NCBI GenBank assembly: GCA_964351365.1
Contig: CAYGNP010000001.1
Span: 62,001 to 126,000, forward strand
DNA from: UBA1672 sp964351365
GTDB lineage: Bacteria; Pseudomonadota; Alphaproteobacteria; Micavibrionales; Micavibrionaceae
DNA: 64,000 nucleotides
Direction of reading: 5' to 3'
Shown: positions 1 to 7,977 of the stretch, piece by piece
How positions within the stretch are numbered: position 1 is the first letter of the stretch
How the letters are laid out: each line of letters starts with the position of its first letter
The notes under the pieces: model-generated
Seen by the model: only the letters and a program-made list of their open reading frames with translations
Told to the model about the DNA's origin: nothing
Database searches by the model: none
Program-made: the position numbers and the translations under genes

Positions 1-769
1 TCACGGATGGGTGCGCCGCCTTTGCGCGCTTGATCAGTTCATCGCGATCGCCTTGAAGGTATTTTTCCATTGAGGGCGGTATTTCCATCGTTTCAGGTGG
101 CGCGCTGCCTGTGATCTCATAGTAATAGGCTTGCGCCGCGCTCATCTCGCCTTCATATTGCGCGATAACGCCGTGAACAATCATTTCAACATCACGGGCC
201 TGTTGTAACTCTGTTTCGTCTGCAACACCCTCCTTTACAAGCTTTGCAATGCGGGATTGATAGTCCTTAATCCGGTCCATTTGCTCAGACAGGCGCGCCA
301 GCGCATAATTGACGCGAAGAATATCGATGTAGCTGCGCGTGATGTTTAACACTACCTGCTCTTGCGTATCCAGCACGATATAGTCCAGTGACTGGATACG
401 AGCTTGCGCGGCCGATACCCGGTTTTGGGTTTCAAAACCATCAAATACGGGCTGCCTGAATGTGACGTTGGCCTCACCATAACCTGATGCGGCGCGATCG
501 CGGGTTGTATTAAAGCCGCGACTGGTCGAATTATCCTGCAGTACGCGGCCGCCCGTGACATTTGTAGAAATGTCAGGATAATAATTTGCCTGTTCTTGCT
601 TTTTTTCATAGATGGCAGCAGATTTACCTGCTTGCGCGCCTATAATTGTTGGGTTTTTTTCTAGTGTGGTTTGAACGATCTCCTGAAGTGTTTCTGCGCG
701 AACATGTAACGCCGTGCATAAAAAAAGCACAGTCGTACAAATAAATACACAGTAAGACTTACCACACAT
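1..769 (-). CDS. TolC-family outer membrane channel protein, N-terminal part (cut by window edge)
   Basis: The minus-strand frame starts at an ATG at 769 and stays open to base 1, so only about 256 N-terminal residues are visible. It begins with a signal peptide: a short hydrophobic stretch ending in an alanine-rich cleavage region (LHVRA/ETLQEIV). It then shows TolC features: a helical start with repeated alanine and glutamine, a beta-strand pair containing GGRVLQDNST, the GEANVTFRQPVFDGFETQNRV segment (typical of TolC and type I secretion channels), and a long heptad-like helix through QEQVVLNITRSYIDILRV. TolC proteins form trimeric outer-membrane tunnels for type I secretion or efflux. The partner transporter lies outside the window. 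It is divergent from pntAA with 208 bp between. TolC versus a LapE/AggA-like subtype cannot be decided from half the protein. Confidence 0.85.
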   Translation of the reverse strand, partial: MCGKSYCVFICTTVLFLCTALHVRAETLQEIVQTTLEKNPTIIGAQAGKSAAIYEKKQEQANYYPDISTNVTGGRVLQDNSTSRGFNTTRDRAASGYGEANVTFRQPVFDGFETQNRVSAAQARIQSLDYIVLDTQEQVVLNITRSYIDILRVNYALARLSEQMDRIKDYQSRIAKLVKEGVADETELQQARDVEMIVHGVIAQYEGEMSAAQAYYYEITGSAPPETMEIPPSMEKYLQGDRDELIKRAKAAHPSV

Positions 770-977
770 ATAGAAAAGACCGTCTATTTAGAAAAAAGCA
801 GCAGAAATGCGCTTTAGAGAAGCTTAATAATAGTCAAAAAAAAGTTTTTTATCAAGTAATTACGTATTCTTTCTACAAGTTGTTCTTTGTAATAATTTCT
901 TTGGATCAGGTCTTCACAAATATATTCAAATCATGCATTGTTGTGCTTCAATATTATTGTGATGAGGATATAAGATT

Positions 978-2183
978 TTGGCCCTGAACATTGCCATTCC
1001 CAAAGAGGTGCTTGAACATGAAAAGCGCGTTGCCGCCTCTCCTGATACGGTCAAGAAGCTTGTGCAGTTGGGATGCAGTGTTTCCATCGAGACTGGTGCC
1101 GGGCAAAATGCTACTTTTACCGATGCCGCGTACAAGGATGCAGGCGCGAATCTTGCTAAAACTTATGATGAGGCGGTTAAAAACGCGAATGTTGTTTTGT
1201 GTGTGAGCGCTCCTCAGGATGTGCGCTTGGATGCATTATCTAAAGGCACGCTTGTGATTGGCCTGCTCTCCCCTTTTAGCAACGATTTGATTTTAAAGGA
1301 CTATGCTAAGTCGAATATTACCGCCTTTTCGATGGAATTTGTACCGCGGATTAGCCGCGCGCAAAGTATGGATGTGCTCTCCTCGCAGTCCAATTTGGCG
1401 GGATATAAATCTGTTCTGGATGCGGCGGAGCATTACGCACATGCCTTTCCGATGATGATGACGGCGGCAGGCACTGTGCCTCCAGCCAAGGTGTTTGTTA
1501 TGGGCGCAGGCGTTGCGGGCTTACAAGCTATTGCTACTGCACGCAGGCTTGGTGCCGTGGTCTCCGCCACAGATGTCCGGCCAGCTGCTAAAGAGCAGGT
1601 GCAATCTCTTGGCGCCAGTTTTGTCGCGGTAGAGGATGAAGAATTTAAACAAGCCGAGACCGCAGGCGGCTACGCCAAGGAAATGTCTAAAGAATATAAA
1701 GAAAAACAGGCCGAACTAATCGCTACGCATATTGCTAAGCAAGATATCGTGATTACCACTGCGCTCATTCCGGGGCGTCCTGCGCCGGAGCTAGTGAGTA
1801 CGAAAATGGTTCAATCCATGAAGCCTGGCTCGGTAATTGTTGACCTTGCAGTTGAGACCGGAGGCAATTGCGCTCTGTCTGAGGCAGGAAAAGTTGTGGT
1901 GAAGCATGATGTTCACATTATCGGGCATCTTAATGTTCCAAGCCGATTGGCTGCGGATTCTTCTGCTCTTTATGCGAAGAATTTATACAATCTTGTAGCG
2001 CTCATTATTGACAAGGAGAGTAAGAAACTTGCGATTAACTGGGATGATGAGATTATCAAGGGCGTTTGTATGACCCATGAGGGGAAAATTGTTCACCCTC
2101 ATTTTGCCGCCAAAGCGCCTGAGAAAAAACCAGCTAAGAAAAAAGAAGAAAAAAAGGAAGAGAAGAAAGAGGATAAGGACTAG
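978..2183 (+). CDS. pntAA: NAD(P) transhydrogenase, alpha subunit part 1 (NAD(H)-binding domain I)
   Basis: This 401-residue protein carries domain I of the proton-translocating transhydrogenase, which passes hydride from NADH to NADP+ using the proton gradient. Visible features are the N-terminal IPKEVLEHEKRVAASPDTVKKL, the dinucleotide fold VFVMGAGVAGLQAIATARRLG with the following acidic position in TDVRP, the mobile-loop region GGYAKEMSKEY, and ITTALIPGRPAPELV. The start is a TTG at 978, preceded by GAGGA nine bases upstream, and the protein then begins exactly as the family does. The C-terminus is an unusual Lys/Glu-rich tail (about residues 380-401). The alpha subunit is split in two, as in Rhodospirillum and many alphaproteobacteria. 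It is followed by pntAB after 3 bp, so co-translation is likely. Confidence 0.97.
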   Translation: MALNIAIPKEVLEHEKRVAASPDTVKKLVQLGCSVSIETGAGQNATFTDAAYKDAGANLAKTYDEAVKNANVVLCVSAPQDVRLDALSKGTLVIGLLSPFSNDLILKDYAKSNITAFSMEFVPRISRAQSMDVLSSQSNLAGYKSVLDAAEHYAHAFPMMMTAAGTVPPAKVFVMGAGVAGLQAIATARRLGAVVSATDVRPAAKEQVQSLGASFVAVEDEEFKQAETAGGYAKEMSKEYKEKQAELIATHIAKQDIVITTALIPGRPAPELVSTKMVQSMKPGSVIVDLAVETGGNCALSEAGKVVVKHDVHIIGHLNVPSRLAADSSALYAKNLYNLVALIIDKESKKLAINWDDEIIKGVCMTHEGKIVHPHFAAKAPEKKPAKKKEEKKEEKKEDKD

Positions 2184-2186
2184 ATT

Positions 2187-2603
2187 ATGGCCGAAGCAGA
2201 AAAAACAGTGACCGAAAGCCTTTCTGACCTTGCCGTGCGCTTGCAGGATTTGTCTCAAAACGCCGCAAGCCTCGCACAAGAGGCCGGGCAAAGCGTTGCG
2301 GATAGCGGTGCACATGGTGAGCCGTTCATTATTACTGGTCTGACGGTTTTTGTTCTGGCCTGTTTTGTGGGGTATCACGTGGTCTGGCGCGTTACGCCTG
2401 CCCTGCACTCCCCTTTGATGGGGATAACGAATGCTATTTCTTCCGTGATTATTGTGGGCGCGGTTATGGCGACGGGGGCGGCTTCCACCTCTGGTTTTTC
2501 AAGTTTTCTGGGGTTTTTGGCCGTGGTCTTTGCGTCTGTGAACATCTTTGGCGGCTTTATTATCACCAAACGGATGCTGCATATGTTCCGGAAGAAGGGA
2601 TAG
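2187..2603 (+). CDS. pntAB: NAD(P) transhydrogenase, alpha subunit part 2 (membrane domain)
   Basis: This 138-residue membrane protein has about three transmembrane helices, starting near residue 50 (PFIITGLTVFVLACFVGYHV). The VTPALHSPLMGITNAISSVI segment is typical of PntAB. It supplies the membrane part of domain II of the transhydrogenase proton channel, together with PntB. The N-terminal 45 residues form a soluble, Ala/Gln-rich stretch, somewhat longer than in minimal PntAB proteins. It lies 3 bp after pntAA and 7 bp before the next gene, all in one operon. Confidence 0.96.
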   Translation: MAEAEKTVTESLSDLAVRLQDLSQNAASLAQEAGQSVADSGAHGEPFIITGLTVFVLACFVGYHVVWRVTPALHSPLMGITNAISSVIIVGAVMATGAASTSGFSSFLGFLAVVFASVNIFGGFIITKRMLHMFRKKG

Positions 2604-2610
2604 TGCATTT

Positions 2611-3201
2611 ATGATATATCGTCTTTTCCTTATTTTATGTGTATTTGTTTTACCTCACGATGCGATGGCAGGGGATCGTTTTAAGCCTCAGGATCCCAGC
2701 CTGACTATTTTTCGCCAAGGGCATCCTATAAGCATTTACAAGGATGACAAAGCTGAACTCCTCAAGCGTGCGCTGGAGGTTTTTAATAGCAATGGTGCCG
2801 ATACACGGCAAATGTGGTTAAAGCAAAAATTTGAGCAGGATGGTGTTTCTGTTGCACAAAAGTGGGATATGGCAAAGTTTCAATCCTACTTCCTTGTTAC
2901 CCCCGATGCGCCAAAACCGAAAGATAAATTGGGGCGCAATGAGGTCAATGTGCAGGAGATGCTTATTACAATTAATGAGCTTAACACAGGCAGTTTATTT
3001 GGTCGCGTTATGGCGAAGTTTTCTGATGATGATATCCGCGCCTATGATGTGGATATGAAAACACTTGTTAATCTTTACTGCCTTGATAAAGCTGCGAAAT
3101 ATTTGCCTAAACCCTATGGTATTTTTCGGGAAAAATATCAAGGCGATGTCTATGAGGATGCAGGCATTATCTGCAGCACAGCAAAGGAAGAAAAAGAATG
3201 A
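2611..3201 (+). CDS. Unrecognised exported protein within the transhydrogenase operon
   Basis: This 196-residue protein is read from the ATG at 2611. An upstream ATG at 2548 lies inside pntAB and would bury the signal peptide, so it is not preferred. The N-terminus MIYRLFLILCVFVLPHDAMA is a clear Sec signal with an AMA/GD cleavage site. The mature part is soluble, with a central helical region and three cysteines near the C-terminus (YCLDKAA and IICST regions). I recognise no family. It sits 7 bp after pntAB and overlaps the pntB start by 4 bp (ATGA), so it is translated with the transhydrogenase subunits. A periplasmic accessory to the proton-translocating complex is possible but is inference only. 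Confidence 0.85.
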   Translation: MIYRLFLILCVFVLPHDAMAGDRFKPQDPSLTIFRQGHPISIYKDDKAELLKRALEVFNSNGADTRQMWLKQKFEQDGVSVAQKWDMAKFQSYFLVTPDAPKPKDKLGRNEVNVQEMLITINELNTGSLFGRVMAKFSDDDIRAYDVDMKTLVNLYCLDKAAKYLPKPYGIFREKYQGDVYEDAGIICSTAKEEKE

Positions 3202-4589
3202 TTGCGCTTACCTCTTTGGCCTATTTGATTTCGGCTGTTTTATTTATTCTGGCGCTGCGAGGCTTATCGCATCCCGAGACCGCTCGACAGGGTTTGAATT
3301 TTGGTATGATCGGGATGGGGCTTGCGATTGTGACCTCGCTGTTTTCGCCTCATGTTGAGGGCTGGGTCTGGATTATTCTGGGCGTTGCGATCGGCGGGTC
3401 GATTGGAACCTATATCGCCAAAACCATTGAGATGACTGCCCTGCCCCAATTGATGGCAGCGTTTCACTCGCTCGTGGGTTTGGCGGCGGTGTGCGTTGCG
3501 GGTGCGGCCTTTTATAATCCCGAAGCATTTAATATTGGCATAGTCGGCGATATTCACACGGCCAGTTTGATTGAAATGTCCCTTGGCCTTGCAATTGGCG
3601 CGGTGACGTTTACGGGCTCGATTATCGCATGGGGGAAATTGCAGGGCAAAATATCAGGCAAGCCGATTGTGTTTGAGGGGCAACATAAGCTCAATGCCTT
3701 GCTTGGCGCGGCTATGCTGTTCATGATTATCATGCTCTGCGTTACCGGAAGCCCTTTTTGGTTTTGGATGATTGCGATTATTGCCCTGGCGCTTGGTGTC
3801 TTGATGATTATCCCTATTGGCGGCGCGGATATGCCGGTGATTGTCTCTATGCTGAACTCCTATTCCGGCTGGGCGGCTGCGGGAATCGGCTTTACGCTGC
3901 ATAATAATCTGCTGATTGTAACGGGCGCTCTGGTTGGTGCGTCGGGCGCGATCCTTTCCTATATTATGTGCAAGGGCATGAACCGCTCGTTTCTGAGCGT
4001 TATTCTGGGTGGTTTTGGCGGTGAAGAAAGCGCCGGAGCAAGCTCTGCTTCCATGGGTGATAAGAATGCCAAGATCGGGGCGGCGGATGATGCAGCCTAT
4101 ATCATGAAAAATGCATCCAAGGTTATTATCGTTCCAGGCTACGGGATGGCTGTTGCACAGGCGCAGCACGCTCTGCGGGAGATGGGTGATCTTCTGAAAA
4201 AAGAAGGTGTTGATGTGAAATACGCTATTCATCCTGTTGCGGGGCGCATGCCGGGGCATATGAATGTTTTGCTGGCCGAGGCGAATGTGCCGTATGATGA
4301 GGTGTTCGAGATGGAGGATATTAACCGCGATTTTGCACAGGCTGATGTTGCCTATGTAATTGGTGCGAATGATATTACCAATCCCGCGGCGAAGAATGAC
4401 AGCACCTCGCCCATATATGGTATGCCTGTTCTTGATGTGGAAAAGGCGCGCACCGTTCTTTTTGTTAAACGCTCTATGGGTTCTGGCTATGCGGGTATTG
4501 AAAACCCTCTGTTTTTTGAGGATAATACGATGATGCTGCTCGGTGATGCCAAGAAAATGACGGAAGATATCATCAAAGCCATGGAATAA
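3198..4589 (+). CDS. pntB: NAD(P) transhydrogenase, beta subunit
   Basis: This 463-residue protein combines the membrane part of domain II (about 8-9 helices in residues 1-260) with the NADP(H)-binding domain III. Domain III shows the fingerprint VIIVPGYGMAVAQAQHALRE, the HPVAGRMPGHMNVLLAEANV segment, GANDITNPAAKNDSTSPIYG, and KRSMGSGYAGIENPLF. Length is normal for the family. With pntAA and pntAB it forms the inner-membrane enzyme that makes NADPH at the expense of the proton motive force. It starts in an ATGA overlap with the preceding exported protein gene. There is a 40-bp gap to the following hydrolase. Confidence 0.97.
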   Translation: MIALTSLAYLISAVLFILALRGLSHPETARQGLNFGMIGMGLAIVTSLFSPHVEGWVWIILGVAIGGSIGTYIAKTIEMTALPQLMAAFHSLVGLAAVCVAGAAFYNPEAFNIGIVGDIHTASLIEMSLGLAIGAVTFTGSIIAWGKLQGKISGKPIVFEGQHKLNALLGAAMLFMIIMLCVTGSPFWFWMIAIIALALGVLMIIPIGGADMPVIVSMLNSYSGWAAAGIGFTLHNNLLIVTGALVGASGAILSYIMCKGMNRSFLSVILGGFGGEESAGASSASMGDKNAKIGAADDAAYIMKNASKVIIVPGYGMAVAQAQHALREMGDLLKKEGVDVKYAIHPVAGRMPGHMNVLLAEANVPYDEVFEMEDINRDFAQADVAYVIGANDITNPAAKNDSTSPIYGMPVLDVEKARTVLFVKRSMGSGYAGIENPLFFEDNTMMLLGDAKKMTEDIIKAME

Positions 4590-4629
4590 TTTGGTATTAT
4601 CTTAACGGTTTGTCCGTCATATTATTCCT

Positions 4630-5628
4630 ATGGGTGATTCACATGATATTCCTGTTTTAGAGCAACGATTTACGCAGCCTGATGGCTGGCGCTGGCATGG
4701 CTTCGAGCGAAACGGCCGGAAAATCCGCTTTGGCAGTGTATCTCCCAAAAATTCTGTCCCTGATGGCGTTGTAGTCTGCCTGCAAGGTGTGCGGGAATTT
4801 AGCGAGAAATACTATGAAATTGCGCGGTGGTGTCTGGATCATAATCTGTCTTTTTGGATTATGGATTGGATGGGTCAGGGAAAATCGGGGCGGTATATTG
4901 CTCAAAATCCGCAAAAGCGCCATAGCGTTGATTTCAATGAGGATGTCGCTGATCTGCATTATTTTATTCAAGAATATGTGAAAGGCGCGAGTGTGCATCC
5001 TGATCGCGGGCGTATCCCCATGGTGATGCTTGCCCATTCTATGGGGGCGAATATTGGTTTGCGTTATATTGCAAAACATACGAATGTATTTGAGTGCGCG
5101 GCCTTTACTGCGCCTTTGATCGGTATTAAGGCTTTTCGTTTTATCCCGCAGCACTTTATCTTGATGGTGGCTGGTATGTGTTCGGCCTTGTTTGGACGTT
5201 CCTATATTCCCGGGGGGAATGATTTTGAAAAACGCGACGAGCATGCACGGCTATCCTCAGATGCGGCGCGGCTTGCGGTTCAAGTTCAATGGCAACAACA
5301 CGACCCTGAGCTTGCCTGCGGGGACGTTACATTCGGATGGGTTTATGCGGCGCAGAAATCCTGCCTTGTGCTGCAAAAAGCATCCTTTATGCACGCTATT
5401 TCCATTCCTTGCGTTTTTGCCATATCCGGGTATGAGGATCTGGTGGATAATGCAAAATCATCTAAGGCTGCTCAATATATGAAATCCTGCAAAGTTGTTG
5501 ATTACCCTAGATCTGCTCATGAAATTTTGATGGAGAGCGATGAGATTAGAGATGATTTTCTGGCGCAGTTTTATACACTCATAAAAGAAAATCTGATAGA
5601 TAGCCCGAAGGCCTTGAAACGTTTTTAA
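4630..5628 (+). CDS. Alpha/beta hydrolase, lysophospholipase (PldB)-like
   Basis: This 332-residue soluble protein has the serine hydrolase fold. Visible catalytic elements are the nucleophile elbow AHSMGAN (Ser near residue 139; the more usual form is GHSMGG), a likely acid in SGYEDLVDN, and a likely histidine in RSAHEIL. The early MDWMGQGKSGR segment matches the DxxGxGxS loop seen in lysophospholipase L2 and monoglyceride lipase relatives. No signal peptide is visible, so it is probably cytoplasmic or membrane-peripheral. The substrate cannot be read from sequence; lysophospholipid or monoacylglycerol is the family expectation. It follows pntB after 40 bp and may be read through from that operon. 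Confidence 0.85.
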   Translation: MGDSHDIPVLEQRFTQPDGWRWHGFERNGRKIRFGSVSPKNSVPDGVVVCLQGVREFSEKYYEIARWCLDHNLSFWIMDWMGQGKSGRYIAQNPQKRHSVDFNEDVADLHYFIQEYVKGASVHPDRGRIPMVMLAHSMGANIGLRYIAKHTNVFECAAFTAPLIGIKAFRFIPQHFILMVAGMCSALFGRSYIPGGNDFEKRDEHARLSSDAARLAVQVQWQQHDPELACGDVTFGWVYAAQKSCLVLQKASFMHAISIPCVFAISGYEDLVDNAKSSKAAQYMKSCKVVDYPRSAHEILMESDEIRDDFLAQFYTLIKENLIDSPKALKRF

Positions 5629-5668
5629 GAACAAGGCACAATCATACTTTATTGCATAAGGAGACAAA

Positions 5669-5905
5669 ATGTCAGATCAAGATAGAGAGCAGATACGTTT
5701 GAGTGATCGGATTTTATCCGCACTGGAGCTGGCTTTAGAACAGGAAGACCTTAAAATCTCCGAGACTCTGACGCGCGCACTGGAGCAGGCTATGACACGC
5801 AATACCGGCGGCGGTGAGTTTATCGAGCGCAGGGATTATCCGCCAGAAATGGAAGCGGCGATGAGCAAGCTCTTTGAACTTCGTGATCGCGAAGGAGCGA
5901 TTTAA
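5669..5905 (+). CDS. Small conserved-looking hypothetical protein, 78 residues
   Basis: This short gene has a strong ribosome binding site (AAGGAG, seven bases before ATG). The protein is acidic and mainly helical in its first half (LSDRILSALELALEQEDLKI), with a second half containing a GGGEF turn and RRDYPPEMEAAM. It has no membrane segment and no recognisable family. It lies 40 bp after the hydrolase gene, and its last 4 bp overlap the 3-prime end of ligA on the opposite strand. The good Shine-Dalgarno and the balanced amino acid composition argue that it is real. Confidence 0.65.
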   Translation: MSDQDREQIRLSDRILSALELALEQEDLKISETLTRALEQAMTRNTGGGEFIERRDYPPEMEAAMSKLFELRDREGAI

Positions 5906-7977
5906 GCTGAGATTAGCTGGAGCCAGTCGTCTTCGCTCAGGATTGTAACGCCTAACTCTTCTGCTTTTTTTCGCTTTGAGCCTGAATCCTCGCCTGCGAT
6001 CACATAATCTGTTTTCTTTGAGACTGAACCAGAAACCTTTGCACCCAGACTTTCGGCTTTGGCTTTTGCCTCAGCACGGGTCATTTTTAAAAGACTTCCG
6101 GTAAAGACTACGGTTTTACCGGAGACCGCACTTCCTTGCTGCGCGATATTCGTATAGGGCGTGATCTCTAGATGTTTGTTCAGCTCCTCCAGAATATTCA
6201 GATTATGCGGCTCATGGAAGAAGGCGGTTAAATCTGCGGCAACAGCAGGGCCAATATCCTCTATGGCGATTAAATCCGCGAAGGCTTCGCTTTCAGGGTC
6301 CTGCGCGGCGATCATGGCTTGTTTTAAATTTTCAATTGTGCCGTATGTTCCTGCTAATCTTTTGGCTGTGGCTTCGCCAATCTGACGGATGCCGAGCGCG
6401 TAGATCAGCCGGTTTAAGGGTATATTGCGGCGCTCATTAATCGAATGAAAGAGGTTTTTTTCCGAAAGATCACCCCAGCCTTCGCGGGCGCGGATGGGCG
6501 TGAGCGTGTTTTTGTTGCGTTGTTCCAACGTGAATATATCGGCGGGGGATTTGATCAGCCCCTCCTCCCAGAATGACTGGATGATTTTATCGCCTAGCCC
6601 GTCAATATCAAAGGCAAGGCGCGAGACAAAGTGTTTTAATCTTTCAACGGCTTGCTTCGGGCATTCAAACCCATTTTGGCAACGGCGCACGGCGTCGCCT
6701 TCGGGCTTTATGGCCTCAGCGCCGCATTCGGGGCAATGGGTTAGAGGAGTGAAGGGTATTTCAGTACCGCTGCGTTTTTCGGTGAGGACTTTTACAACTT
6801 GCGGGATGACGTCTCCTGCGCGCTGGATGATAACCAAATCACCGGTGCGGATATCTTTGCGCGCAATTTCATCTTCGTTATGAAGCGTGGCGTTCGACAC
6901 CATCACGCCGCCTACATTTATCGGTTCAAGCCTTGCAACAGGTGTCAGCGCGCCAGTGCGCCCGACCTGAATATCAATCGCGTTAATGCGTGTTATGGCC
7001 TGCTCGGCGGGGAATTTATGCGCTGTTGCCCACCTGGGAGCGCGTGAGACAAAGCCCAGACGCTCCTGATAATCAAGGCGGTTGACCTTGTAGACGATGC
7101 CATCGATTTCGTAATCGAGTGCTGGGCGATCTTCAAGCATTATCTTATAATTTTTTATGATCTCATCAATGTTGCGGCAGAGTTTATAGGGTGTTTCGGG
7201 TATGCCCCAGAGAGAGAGTTTTTCACGGATGCCGTCTTGCGTTTGTGCAATAGGCTCAGATATTTCCCCCAAAGCATAGCCGAAAAAGCCGAGATCACGC
7301 GAGGCGGTTATGGCGGACTCTAACTGGCGCACACTTCCGGCGGCGGCGTTGCGGGGGTTGGCAAAACCCTCCTTGCCTGCAGCTTTTTGTGCGTCATTCA
7401 GGGCTTTAAATGCCTTACGTCCCATATAGATTTCGCCGCGCACTTCCAGTATATCCGGTGCGTTTGCGCCCAATCTATGCGGGATGCAGGATATGGTTTT
7501 TACATTTGCGGTAATATCTTCGCCTTCCGCACCATCGCCGCGTGTTGCTGCCTGAACGAGATGCCCGTTCTCATACCTTAAAGAACACGATAGTCCATCA
7601 ATTTTTGGCTCGGCGATTAGCTCGATGGGCTCATCTTCATTAAGACCCAGAAATCGGCGGATTTTATCAATAAACCCCTGCACGTCCTCTTCGGTGAAAA
7701 CATTCGAGAGTGAAAGCATGGGCATGGCGTGTTTGACTTTAGCAAATCCTTTGGCCGGGGCGGCGCCCACTTTTTGGGTGGGGCTGTCGGGCGTTTTTAG
7801 ATCGGGATAGGTTTGCTCAAGCTTTTCAAGTTTCTGACGCAGTTCATCATATTGCGCGTCGCTTAAGTGCGGCGCGTCCTCCTGGTAATAGGCCTTATCG
7901 GCTGCGCGGATTTTCTTGCTCAGCTTTATATGCTGCGCTTTTGCTTGCTCATGGTCCATATCGAATAGCGTGCTCAT
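5902..7977 (-). CDS. ligA: NAD-dependent DNA ligase
   Basis: This 691-residue protein has the standard LigA length and all domains in order. These are the Ia/adenylation domain with active-site lysine in EPKIDGLSCSL, the OB-fold region, the four-cysteine zinc finger (CPECG and later CQNGFECP), helix-hairpin-helix repeats, and a C-terminal BRCT domain starting near SGKTVVFTGSLLKM. It seals nicks in duplex DNA during replication and repair. The glutamate before PKIDG is followed by Pro where Leu is more usual, which is conservative. Its start overlaps the recN stop by 4 bp, giving translational coupling at the end of the dcw-lpxC-bamD-recN gene string. Confidence 0.97.
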   Translation of the reverse strand: MSTLFDMDHEQAKAQHIKLSKKIRAADKAYYQEDAPHLSDAQYDELRQKLEKLEQTYPDLKTPDSPTQKVGAAPAKGFAKVKHAMPMLSLSNVFTEEDVQGFIDKIRRFLGLNEDEPIELIAEPKIDGLSCSLRYENGHLVQAATRGDGAEGEDITANVKTISCIPHRLGANAPDILEVRGEIYMGRKAFKALNDAQKAAGKEGFANPRNAAAGSVRQLESAITASRDLGFFGYALGEISEPIAQTQDGIREKLSLWGIPETPYKLCRNIDEIIKNYKIMLEDRPALDYEIDGIVYKVNRLDYQERLGFVSRAPRWATAHKFPAEQAITRINAIDIQVGRTGALTPVARLEPINVGGVMVSNATLHNEDEIARKDIRTGDLVIIQRAGDVIPQVVKVLTEKRSGTEIPFTPLTHCPECGAEAIKPEGDAVRRCQNGFECPKQAVERLKHFVSRLAFDIDGLGDKIIQSFWEEGLIKSPADIFTLEQRNKNTLTPIRAREGWGDLSEKNLFHSINERRNIPLNRLIYALGIRQIGEATAKRLAGTYGTIENLKQAMIAAQDPESEAFADLIAIEDIGPAVAADLTAFFHEPHNLNILEELNKHLEITPYTNIAQQGSAVSGKTVVFTGSLLKMTRAEAKAKAESLGAKVSGSVSKKTDYVIAGEDSGSKRKKAEELGVTILSEDDWLQLISA

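Noticed and set aside
770..977. Promoter for the transhydrogenase operon
   Set aside because: The gap is AT-rich with several partial -10 matches (for example TATTAT at 952-957), but no acceptable -35 at the right distance, so none was annotated.
2548..2610. Upstream start for the exported protein between pntAB and pntB
   Set aside because: It would lie inside pntAB and place about 20 polar residues before a good signal peptide.
3654..4259. Minus-strand open frame of 201 codons
   Set aside because: Antisense to pntB; composition typical of a shadow frame.
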